The notes below the pieces were generated by a model that did not search any database, was not told where the DNA came from, and worked only from the letters and a program-made list of their open reading frames with translations. This document shows positions 10,530 through 22,600 of a stretch of DNA of 64,000 nucleotides, one piece after another. The translations under genes were made by a program, and so were the position numbers. Source of the stretch: Otis tarda (Eukaryota; Chordata; Aves; Otidiformes; Otididae); the NCBI GenBank assembly GCA_026413225.1, contig CM048552.1:46515001-46579000 (forward strand), in the 5' to 3' direction. Numbering within the stretch: position 1 is the stretch's first letter; every line of letters begins with the position of its first letter.

Positions 10530-13500
10530 GTGAGCCGCCATCCCAGGGTTATCCTCCCTCCTGCCCTTTGCCCTCTCTTGGAGAGGTATGGGGGAGGCCA
10601 AGGGCTTCTCCTGACCTGGGCAGATGTGCAGCCGTTGGGTGCTGGCGCGTGAGGGGCTGTCAGGTAGCAGTTAGTAGTAATAGTAGTAGTAGTGGTAGTA
10701 ATAATAATAACAACAATGATGATGATGATGATAACAATAACAATAATAACGACGGGAAAAAGCGACCGCCTACTTCGAAGGGCTCTTCCCCTTCCAGCGC
10801 TGCCCCTCCGGCCGCTGCCCTGCACTCCGCTCGCCCCTGCCGCTTCCACCGGGCTTTCTGGGGTGCGGAAAAAGCGCAGCAGGCACAGCTCCCCCCGGCC
10901 TCGGTGCAGCCACTGCCCGGCGGGGGAGAGACGGCGGCGGCTCCGAAGGGACCCGGGGTGTGCGGAAGGGCTCGGCCGCGGCCCCGTCCTCCCCACGACC
11001 CCTCGGTGCCGGGGCTGGGTGCCGGCGTGCGGCGTCCCCCGCGCCCGCTGCGCGGTTTTCAGGCGGCGAAGGCCGGGGACGGCGCAGCCCCGGGCGCCGG
11101 GGCGCTCAGAGCTCCCGGCCGGCGCGCTGCCGTTCCGGGTGGGGAGGGAAGGGGACTCGGTCACGCTCCGTTCCCTGCGATAACGCTCTGCCAGAACAGC
11201 GGGGCTGTTTTTTTTCTTTCGTTTGGTTGGTTTTTTTCTTTTCTTTTTTTTTTTTTTTTTTTCCCGGCTGTGTCACTGAATAATGCATCGCCGTGATTCT
11301 TTACAGCGACAGAAAACGATTCAAGCAATTCAAACAGCAGTGTTGAACATTTTTTTTTTTCTAGCTGATCCGCAAGGAGAATGTGGAATTCTCGAAACTT
11401 TCAAAATTCTCCCCATTATTCCAACATGACGCAGAACATGTATAGAAAAAAATAACCTAAAAAATCTTTTCCTAGTAGAATCGGAAAATGCTGTTAAGAT
11501 GAGCCGCAACAGTGAGACTAACAATATTTCACATTTTTTTACTTCATATAGGTATTGAAGTACTTTTTCGAAGACATCCTTTTTGTAAGAAACAGTTTGC
11601 AAGAAATAATGACAGATTTCTACAAGAGCAACTTAAAAAAAAAAAACTGCAGAAAATTTATTTATACATTGAAGTTTTTCTTAATTAGCTTACTTAATGA
11701 GTGCCTTGGGGGCTTTGGGGCACTTCCTATCTATGCATTTCTTGATGGTAAACATCTAAAAATTGTATTTAGTGAAAATCAGCTCAGGTTGAAAGAAAAG
11801 AAATTGCTAAGAACGTGAAAAAATCCCAAAGCAAACTTCTTATCTTATGCTACATGCTATCTTTATGGATTTTAATTGCAATAGAGTTTTAAGTTTTTTT
11901 CGCTTGTTACTGAGAGAAAAAAATAAAATAAAGCCTTTTTGAATCCTGTAACATATCACATGACTTTTTCAGCGATGCGAGATATGTAAAAATAGGGAAA
12001 AACCAAAAGGAAATGTTTTCATTTCTTATTAAGAAGCTACAGAGGAATATTTCTTATCTCTACCACTCAGATTTAACCTGAAGACAAATAGTTCCTGCAA
12101 TCCTTATGCAAAGTATATAAAACAATCTCTTTTAATAAGTTAACATTCTGCAGAAACTCTCTGTATTTTGTAACCATAACAGACTTAATTGGAAACAATT
12201 CCACTTTACAAATCCAAGAGAAGGTATATGGAATCTATTGAGTTTGTGACATGAATTTAGTTTTCGGTTTCACTTGCTTCTTGATCTGTCAGTTTACAGC
12301 TATTTAGTTTACTTCACAGTTATTTTGTATTTTCATAGAAATAGAATTTTTTACATCTGCTTCCAAGTTTAAAGGCACGTATGTCAATAGCTTTATGCCA
12401 CTTATATGAAAATCTGTTTTGGGCTATGATTCCTTATCTGTGTAACTCTAGTTGGAGCTGATTTCATGGACTATTAACTACTTCAGTGGCAGAGTAAAAA
12501 TATCTCATGCAGTCTCCTTACACTGAAAGATTTTAGATTATATTTTCAGATAGGATTCTCAGTTAAAATTCAATGTGATTTAGTACTTTCACTCTGCCTG
12601 TGGTTATTATTACAGACTCCTCTTCCACGATCTCATATAGCAATACGCAGCCACATAAAATATAGTTCCTTGCGGAACTGTTTTATATGAACTCTTGCAT
12701 CAAAAGCCCCCCTCTCTTTAACCAGTTATTTCCCTTCCCCACCTTGTGTACAGTGAACTATGGGATTACTAAAGTGGAAGGACAGCCTCTTCACACAGAG
12801 CTGAGCAGGCCCATGGACAATTGCAACAATCTCAGGATGTCTCCGGTGAAAGCGATGCAGGAGAAGGGGGAACTGGACGAACTTGGCGATAAGTGTGACA
12901 GCAACGTCTCCAGCAGTAAGAAGAGGAGACACAGAACAACTTTCACCAGTTTGCAGCTGGAGGAACTGGAGAAAGTATTCCAGAAAACTCACTACCCTGA
13001 TGTCTATGTAAGGGAACAGCTAGCTCTGAGAACAGAGCTCACTGAGGCCAGAGTCCAGGTAGGAGCCAAACTTCAACATTTCCATGACAAGTTGTGCATT
13101 GTAGAAACTGGTAAATGACACTCCAGGGGACTGTACAAAACCCCGTAAAGCTACAGTAAATAGCTTTTTTTCGCTTTATTTCTTTATGAATATGAGCTGC
13201 TATGCTGTAGTACTAAAATAACTTGTTATTTTTGTAAATAGCTTGTGTTGCTGTTCTAGAAACTTGTTTAAAGGATGAGAAAACAACATCAGTAGTAAAG
13301 CAGTCTTGATCTCTGGTAGTCCTGCTTTACTGCCAGAATTCCAGGCAGTGAATACATAAAGTGTTACACGTAAAGATCCCATTAGAGAGATGTGCTGCAT
13401 GTAGTTCAGACTGATGATGACGCAGAACTCGGACACAGAGGTTTCTACGTGTCTTACGGCATGAAAAGTACAATCTAAGAAGGAACCAAATTCCTTTTTT

Positions 13501-16500
13501 TCTACCCAAAGAGTATGCAGTGAAACTCTGCATACACAAATGTGTGTGTATATATTTGTGTGCATGTGTGTGTATTTGTGTCTGTGTAGAGCAAGGATGT
13601 AATCCTTTTATCTCTGTTGTATGGAATGAGCTTAAAAATCACAAAATTGGGAAGTACATTTGCTGGTTTTTAGACTTGCATAACCAGCGGATAATGTTAT
13701 TCTAACTTTTGAACGAAACATGCTGTTGACCACTTAATGCAGTATTTGAGTATCTTAACTGTGTACAAAGTTGATTCATTCAGCATGTGCTTGCACAGTA
13801 ATCTCAACAATATTTGTGGCTTTGGATCTGTAATGGTGAGAAAATAAGCTAAATATCCAGGAAATGTAGCCCTTCCCTCATTTAGAAATCTTCCCTTAGA
13901 AAAGGGTGCAAGCTGCATATTGCGAGCTTATCCTGTTTTTAGAGATCTTTCCCATTCTGGTAATATTCATCATTCCAAGTTAAGGAAAAGCATTCCTGTC
14001 AATTCCTACAGACTGGGATTCATTTTTTTAATTTAGTGACTTGAATATGATAACAACTTCACAACTTGTAATTAAACGCATACTCACACATGTATATAAA
14101 GAAATAGACGTCAGTGCACATGCACACAACTGAAATTAAACCAGGATCACTTTCAGAAACAAACTCAGCTAATTAATTTTCTAAAGAAGTCCTCTTTTCA
14201 TGTCTATTCAACCAGACAGCATATTCGCTGTTGTCATCGGAAAACAGTCCAAAATTGTGTGTCAGTTACATTGATACGATATCAGTGATACCGATGGAAT
14301 TTAGTTCAGTGGCTTTTAACTCTTCAGGCTCTGTGCAATCCCTCTCCCTCTGAATTTGGTACAGTTTTCAAAGTATAACTTCCATTCATTAAGATTTAGT
14401 ATTGACTTAAAAAAAAAAAAGCTTGCATAATGTTAACACGCTGTTCTTACAATTGCATAATTCTGGAACAATGAGAACTGCTCCAAGAATAAATTAATAG
14501 TCAGAGCAGGGAGGGGAGAATTGGGCTAAAATGTGTCAACTGACCTTTTATCACATTTTTTCCTAGGTTTTAGAAGCTTCTTATGGTAAAAGCATTACAA
14601 ATAAGAGAGTAAATGTAAAAACATGTATGTCCGCACCAGACTTTCACAGAATATCTATTTCTATTTTATTTAAACATGTTCTCCTCTTTCTTAAAAGATA
14701 ACCGATCTTTGCATTTCTCATATGCTAAATACGAAAGGAAATCATTTTTATCCAGAGTAGCAACAGTATTCCATCACAAGATTAAGCAATTTAAAAGGCC
14801 TTACATCATTAGAGGCAAGCATCTGGCAATTCAAGGATAACAAGCAGCAGATTTTTACATTGCTTTGTGGAGGCAAATGGTTACTTTATCTCTGCCAAGA
14901 GTCAGTTTCTAGTAAAGTGATGTAAACAGAAACATTTTGAGGGATTGTCAAGGGAAAAAAATGTGTGCTTTTTTTTTTTTTTGGTTTAGTTACCATAAAT
15001 TCAAGCAAACTGTTTGATTTAGTTTAGGAGAGTGATCAGCTGGATACCTTACCCACATTTCCCTCCACCACCATTTCATCAAGATCCAATTTAATATTTG
15101 TCCTGCATACATGCAGAGAGAGCCAACCTGAACCTAATTTATCTAAGTTGTTCTCTTTCCTGCTGCATGTCAGTGAAGTAATTGGCACCCATTTTAAGGA
15201 GATTGTCAAGGTCTTTTTTCAATGAAAGAGCCTCATTACTAAATTCCCTTAGCGTGTTCTTGATGCCTCCTGTGGAGACATGAGATTTTTTTTCCTTTTC
15301 TTTTCTCTTTGCTAGGCTCAGGCATCATAAATAATACACATTTACCAACAAGGTCCCTAATAATATATCCTCAGCAGTTACGTGCATGGGCCTTGCTTTG
15401 GTTGCCAAGTACATTTTAGAAGTTTGTACATACTAAATTTGCAACAAGTCCCTAGGAGTTAAAATGAGCAAAATTATGCCCTGGTTGCTTAAGTAGCATC
15501 AAAGGACAGTTGAATTCTCCAAAGATCAAGGCAAAAACTGAATTATAAACCAAACAGTGTTATTCCAAATATCCCACCACCAGGGATCAGAAAATATCCC
15601 TCAAAATGGGATTCACAAGCAGTTTCTATACTAAAAAAAAAAAAAAATGTATTCGTGTATATATCTATCCAAATGGATTCACAATCCATTTAGCAGGAAG
15701 ACTAACCAGTGGCATTGTTTCAATTTAAAAAACAAAAGGTTCTGTTAGTAGTGTAACTTCTTTAAAAAGAATCAGAATGAGTTTGCTTATAGATGAACAA
15801 TAAAGACTTAGTTGGATAATATTACTTTTATAAAGGAACAGTTATTTTTCTTAGCAGTGCCTTTAATTTACCAAAGTAAGTCTTAGCCAGTCCAAACTAA
15901 ACTGTTTGAAAGAAAAAAAATTTTTGAAGACCACAAGAGCGTGACAGATATCAGTCACAGCAAGAAATGTTCTTAGAATAGGTTTTGAGATAACACCCAA
16001 CACTCAGAATATTACAGAACAGTCCAGAGGTTATTTAAGCAAAAAAGAAAATAGCTTTTAATTGGCAAGAAGGCATTGTTTTGGGTCTAAATAATTTCAT
16101 AGTCTAAACGTAAAGTGCCATTCTTTAGTTTTCCATTGTCAGATACATAGATATCACCTAACACAAATGTGAAAAAATGTCTCCGTAGTTTTAAAACTGT
16201 CTGTGATCCTATGATTTTTAATGATCTTCCTGCCCTGTTAGCCTTCCTTACAGAAACTTTTTCTGCAGCACAGACTACTGTCCTGGTGCCAGCTTTTTCT
16301 ACCTTTTCATTATTGCACTTGATAAAGATTACGTATACTTCTAGAAGGCAGATCATAGGTAGTCATATCAAGTCAGTGGGCATGTGAAATTAAGAGAAGG
16401 TTTCTTTATGATTTGACTTGCTGCTGCTTGGTGATTTTCCTCTATAGAACTGAACTCTGTCAAAATTAGCACTGTCTGACAGACTGATCTTCCCTCTGGT

Positions 16501-19500
16501 TTTTTTCTTTGTTTTTTATTTTTTTCTGAGATGCTAGAAAAATTTTAAAAATATTTTAAAACAGCCAGAAATAACTTAAGATGGTCTGACATTGAGAAGA
16601 TCGAAACTGGAAGAAATTCATGCTCAGGAGGAAAATTTCCTTTTCTTAGATAAACAGAAATTTCCAAAGCTACTGTTCAAAAGTTGTTGGCTCTTTTTTT
16701 TCTAAAGTCTTTGCACAGTATGTAATTGAGATTACCTTGATGATTTTTTCCTTACATACTATAGGTTTGGTTCCAGAATCGAAGAGCAAAGTGGAGGAAA
16801 AGAGAACGCTATGGTCAGATCCAGCAAGCTAAGAGCCATTTTGCTGCCACCTATGATATATCTGTTCTTCCAAGGACTGACAGCTACCCTCAGGTATAGT
16901 AAAGACCAAGCAGTACTTTGGTTCTACGTTTACCTTCTCTTCCATCCTTAGGCACACACATGCACAGAAGATGCATGAAGAGGTTCCTGTGTTTAGCTTT
17001 CTGTCATTTAGACAAATTGACAGGATCCGCCACTCTAAACAACAGTTCCAACATCCAATATCAATAATTAAGTCTTAAAAGATAGGTTTTTTTTTAAACA
17101 ACAGTCTTAGGAGCTGCAAAGTTTTGCATTAGTAGCGTACAGAGTTTACATACTGAGAATGGCTGGCAATACGATTATGCAATTAAGGCTTTTCTGCAGC
17201 TAAAATTACGTGGGGATTTGAACCACTTTCAGGTCCATACATAAAATCTAGATGAAGTCTAGACCCACAGAGATCGACAGAAATGATGTTGTTTTGGCTG
17301 CAATAAGGTCAGGATTTCCATTCTGGGATATCTATATTCTCAGGCACAACTCTTAACAGCTCTGGTCTTGTATGCTTTGGTAAGATGAGGCGTAAACTAT
17401 GTGATCACTAGGCAACTTCCTTCTGATGTGTTAAACACGCACCATTGCTTTATGGACCATTGAATACAACAAGTCTTTTACTAGCGTGAAACCATATAGT
17501 GGCTATGTACAATCAGAACTGAATGCATACAGCTGGGAGAGGGAGGCAAAAAGATAAGAAAGCTCTCTTGGACAGTAACAGTTTGTTTATTTATTTTCTT
17601 CTTTTTCAATGCTCTGTTAATATTTAATAAGGTATATTGTGTAATCAGAGTATAATCTTCCGTCTCTGTTCTCCAGTCCTTTGGTTTACTGCCTTGCCTC
17701 ACTCTCTGCTATTGTTCTTCTGCTTGCTTGTTTTAGTACATTGAATACTTCTATTCTGAAGCCATTGTTTTTCATGCCTTTAGCTTCCCATTGCTTTTAC
17801 CACACAATTAAAAAAAAAAAAAAGCACCATACAAAGCAAAAATCTTGTATGAGTCCCCATCATAGAATCCTTCCACTGCTGGTGTCATGGTTGTCTTCTA
17901 GTTCATTAGGTAGCAAGGTCTCTGCCAGCCTTAAGAATATACTCATATTTTATATGGGCTTGCTTTGGTCATGCTCTACATTGGCTGAATATTATTAGCT
18001 TTGAACCAGAGGCCTTGGGCCCATGTGTCATCTACCCATCTTAAAGTGCTTTACATCTGAGGAGGTTGTATGTTACTGGGCTTGGTGCCTGGTCCAGAGC
18101 TGATTTGCGTTCCAGCAGCTCAGAACATGAGCACAACCATTTCAGATCCAGTGGCCCTTATAAGTATGCCTGTTTTTATTTTATAGTATAATAGTGCATT
18201 ATCCTAAATTACACTAGAAACCACGGCATGGTACACTCTATGTTTAAGTAGAAGGACACAATACTCATTTGAGACCTACCTAGGTGGAGATGTGCGAAAA
18301 GACCTTAAGCACTCCTAGGCAGATTCACAAAGACATAGATGCAGTCAGTCACAGATCTCACTCAAAAGCGTTCAAGTGTCTTCTGAAGGCCTGACTTACC
18401 TATATCATCACAACAGATGACACAAGGAATAACACTTAAGCTTTGGGCTTTCAATCCCTGACTCAGTCCTCTAGACTAAATTGGTGTCTCCAAGCTCATC
18501 TTACATTTTTAGTAGGACTTCATCTACAACTGACAGAAGTTTCATTAACATAATATAATGGAATAATGCAAGTCATTGGTAAGCACTTAAAATGGTTATC
18601 CAGAAAATAATGCTTTTACAAAAGAAACATTGTTGAACTATATGAGAATATCATCCATAAAAATCTAAACCAAATGAAATATCTATTCTGTACTTTCAGA
18701 TCATTAAAAAGATGAAGGAATTCACTGCATTTATCTTTACAAATTTGTTAAAAAATACCTTTCCTAGGCTGATGACACAACTACGTTTCAGCCTGGCAGA
18801 ACTTTCCATTCTTAATTTATAAGTTTTTAAAGACAGGAGATTGAAATGGAAATGTTGGTACCATAATCTTAAATAAAACTTCTCTAAAATGCATAGAAAC
18901 ATAAAATGTATACTTATTAATAAACATAAACAGTAATACTTACCTACAACCACAGACTAACACATTGCAGGTAAACAGACAGACACAAACACATAATTGA
19001 GTCTGGCTGCCTGCACGAGAAAGTTGTGTTATACTGAAGGTACCTTATGAAAAGGAACAAGGAGCTAAACAAAGGTGTGGGTCCACTTTACATCGGCTAT
19101 TTCAGTTGAGTGCTTGTATGCATAGTTTGGCTACACGATAAAAACAAACTATCTCACTCCTCAGTGAAGAAGGTGGCTACTTTGCTGAATACTGGAATAC
19201 GGATAGGTGTCCAGGCAATTATCACAGAACAGTTATTGCAAGTTCACATACTTGCTAACCTGGTGGTAGTTCTCCTCAGTTTCACATTCTTAAACCATCA
19301 CCTTCAGTAAAATCGTGCGTGTATTATATGCATAACATTTCCAGTGAGAATGTTTGAGACAACCAAAGTCTGTATGAAAAACACAATGACCACTAACGTC
19401 ACTACATTCAAATCTTTTGAACTAGATTTCCATTTATAAGTGCCTAATTTATGGAAAATATAGTGCATGACTAGCTATAAACTCATTAATCTATCCTACA

Positions 19501-19628
19501 CTTCAAGCAGAAAGAGATATTTAAAATTGTGATTTGCATGTTTGGTTTTAGTGTTATAGATTGATTTTCCAGAACAATTCCATTATTTCAGTACAGGCAA
19601 TGCAAGAAAGGAAAAGACACATCTTTCT

Positions 19629-19659
<31 letters not shown>

Positions 19660-22600
19660 TTTTTTTTCTGTGTATAAGCACTCTTACTGTGATATTGACA
19701 TCACCGAATATTAGACAGGCTTTGCCATACTTTTGGGTAACTAATTTTTCTTGGGGATTGTGCAATGCAGATCACTAGAGCTTGTTTTTGAAGCCTTTAT
19801 TAACATGGGGGAAAACAGACAAACATTTGTTGCTGGCAAAAAATATATGATGATATTGAAAAAGGATAAAATCAAGCTGAGATATTTACTGCTGTGTGGC
19901 AGAAGGGAGAGGAATAAATGTGACTTTCTGGTGTGAATTACATGAATTTGCAGTTTGAAGATTTCTGTTTTGAGCCCTGCCACAAATGTGTTCCCGAAAC
20001 AGATATCCCACTCGCATTCCAGCAGAAACATCAATCTCTTTTGCAGTCAACAGAGGGTGTGGAGACCCCTGCTTAGCCTCTTCACTAGTTATTTTCATCA
20101 AGTACAAATTAAGAAAGTCATCTTAAGTGCATTCTGAAAACAATTCACTGGTTAAAACTCTTATCTCAGACACTTTGAGCCTCATCAGCCAGCAGTATTC
20201 TGCTGGGTACAAAATCCAAGAGGCAGCATCCTAACATGAGTGAGAAAATGAGTGCAGATTCACTTAATGGAGACGTTTACCTCAGCTCACCTGGGTTAAA
20301 TGTTAGCAAACAAGTAGTACTCGGTTCAGTCACCTAAATACAGTGCTATTTAAGGTGTCCCGGGTATCTGAGGCACTGTTACAGTGCTGATGAACAGGGC
20401 TTATAAGAAGCATGTACCCTTCAGGGGAGGCAGCTAGTGGTCAGATAAATATTAGACAATTGTGTTTAGGAAACTTAATCAAAGGGATTTTTATGCCAGA
20501 GATGGGTTCCCTTTAAAATTGGTGAAAATCTGATTAATTAAGTTTCCTCTTCCTAAAATATACAGTATAAAATAAATGATATCTAAAAGTGCGTTTTCCT
20601 CTCTGATGCCTGGTTCAGCGGCAGACATCTACAGTTTTCTTAGATGGAGCTATACATTATGTTATACATTATGTATTGGGAAAGGAACAATAAAAATGTT
20701 GCTTAGCCTTGCTCTCCTCTGACCTTACAAGTCTCAACTACTTTTGGTGTCCTACGCCTAGTGAAAAGGCCAATGTTACAGAGGGTACTTGGCCTTGTCA
20801 GATTTAAAGTTTCAGTATAACAAGTACCAAAGGACCAAAAACACTGAGATAAACTTTCATTTTTATCACCTCCAAATTTACACACACAAGAATGAAATTT
20901 GACCAACAGCCTACACTATTATCCCATAGACCTTTAGCTTTCCCTGTATGAGTTAAATTTATAAAGATGTCATCTTTAAAAATTTAAGCGCATAATTATG
21001 TAAATAAACATTGAATTAACCTTGAAAAGCAGATAGAGGGGGCAATGTTTTTCCCTCACCTAGTCTCTTTCCATACTTCGCATATTTTCTTGCTCATTGT
21101 TGGAGTTTAATTCATTTGTTGTCATTGTTATTCTAAGTTCTTTTGAAAGGGTTTATCCTGTCAGACCATTATACTTTCCCTTCTATTATTTACTCGAAAA
21201 TGTAGGCTAGAGTTGGACAGGACTGAATTTAATTTTTTTTTTTTTTGGTGGAAAAAATAGCCTAGTGCAGGTGAGACAAAAGCGTTTCAAAAGTATGGAA
21301 ACTAGAGTGATAGAGAAGGTGTAGAAAGAAAGAGAATGTCAAAATCTCAAAAATAGGAGGAAGAGGATGAAGTTTACATTCCATCCACCAGACTGATAAA
21401 TCAAGCCAAATATGTTGAACAGCACGGTATCACATGATTTGTTTAGGCAATCAAAGAGTATAGAAGTGGTATCAGTACACATGTGTTATGTACTAAGTCC
21501 TTGGATCATCTTTACAGTTCTGCTCAAGCCTTAGTACATATGGATAATTCCCATTAGCAATAATCAAAGTTACATGCTCCAATTAAATCTTTCATATGGC
21601 ATGTATTAGACACCATATGTTACATGACTTAAAAATTCTTTTAACTGTAGTAGATATATAAATGACAGTTAATCACAATAGTTCATTAAGGCCATGGGTA
21701 CACTGATTAAGTAAGAGTAGATGTGGTAGACATATCTGAGCTGGCTTCAAAGAAGTTTTATCCTCTACTCACGCTGTCTAGCTGTGACGGCACTGAGCTC
21801 AGGCTGGGCCACCACCTGGATGGTATGTTGCTTGCTGCATATGTGCTGACGATTGCACTGCTGCGGCTGTTCTTCTGACAAGGGTAACACTTCTAATCTT
21901 TTTGGGTGGTGTCTGTTCCACACAAAGTAGTTTGTGCACTGCGCTTTTATTTTTTCGTGGTTCTAAACCATCACTCTATGTGGTCCTCCTCGCAGATTCA
22001 ACGTTTTATTTGTTGCCTTTTTTTTTTTTTTTTGGTGAAACCTGTATTTCTTGAAGTCTGTGAGTGACTTTAGCTGGCGCTTAATTATAAAGAAAACACT
22101 TTTTTTTTTTTCCTGAGATAGAAACTTTTTAAAATAGTATTTTTTTGAGGTGTGAAATATTGTCTTTAACTGTATCATAGATGTGAAATATAACTAATTC
22201 TTGTTGCAACAGGGCCTGAGATGACAGTAGGGAGAAGTTACAGTTTGTCTACTAAACATCCCATGTGAGAATGAATACATATGTACCTGAACCCACTATA
22301 GTACAGATGATCTTCACATATTCATTAGGTCCAACTACTCCTACAAAATAGTCACAAATTATGTCAAGAAATATTCTGTCTAGATATAAAGGAAAAAGTA
22401 CAATGAGAGTGGTAAAGCCTTGGAACAAGTTGCTTGTAGAAGTTTCTGTATCTGGAGGTACTCAAAATTTGACTGGAGAGGGCTTGAGTAACCTGATCTA
22501 AATCCAAAGTTAGCTGTGAGCAAGCGTTTGGAACAATAATCCCAGAGGTCCTTTTCAGTTTAAATTATTCTGAGGATCTATGAATCTGCAAACTCAGGAA

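Larger units (their letters stand above)
10530..12753 (+). other. ALX1: ALX1 intron 1
   Basis: The 2,224-base intron has donor GTGAGC and acceptor TGTACAG with a pyrimidine-rich tail. Its first 700 bases are unusual: a TAG/AAT/GAT trinucleotide tract at 10674-10751, a CpG island at about 10755-11190, and a T-rich run at about 11210-11264. The rest is AT-rich, with no recognised element. The reading frame of exon 1 stays open to 11296. Confidence 0.93.

Noticed and set aside
10508..11164. 218-residue minus-strand open frame with isoleucine/valine runs
   Set aside because: It is the reverse reading of the intron 1 trinucleotide repeat and CpG island; the I/V/T runs come from the repeat.
18000..18480. 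Weak resemblance to MIR/CORE-SINE words (AAAGTGCTTTACAT, then CAATCCCTGACTCAGTCCTC)
   Set aside because: The pieces are short, far apart and not in a convincing order, so I cannot support a SINE call without a profile search.
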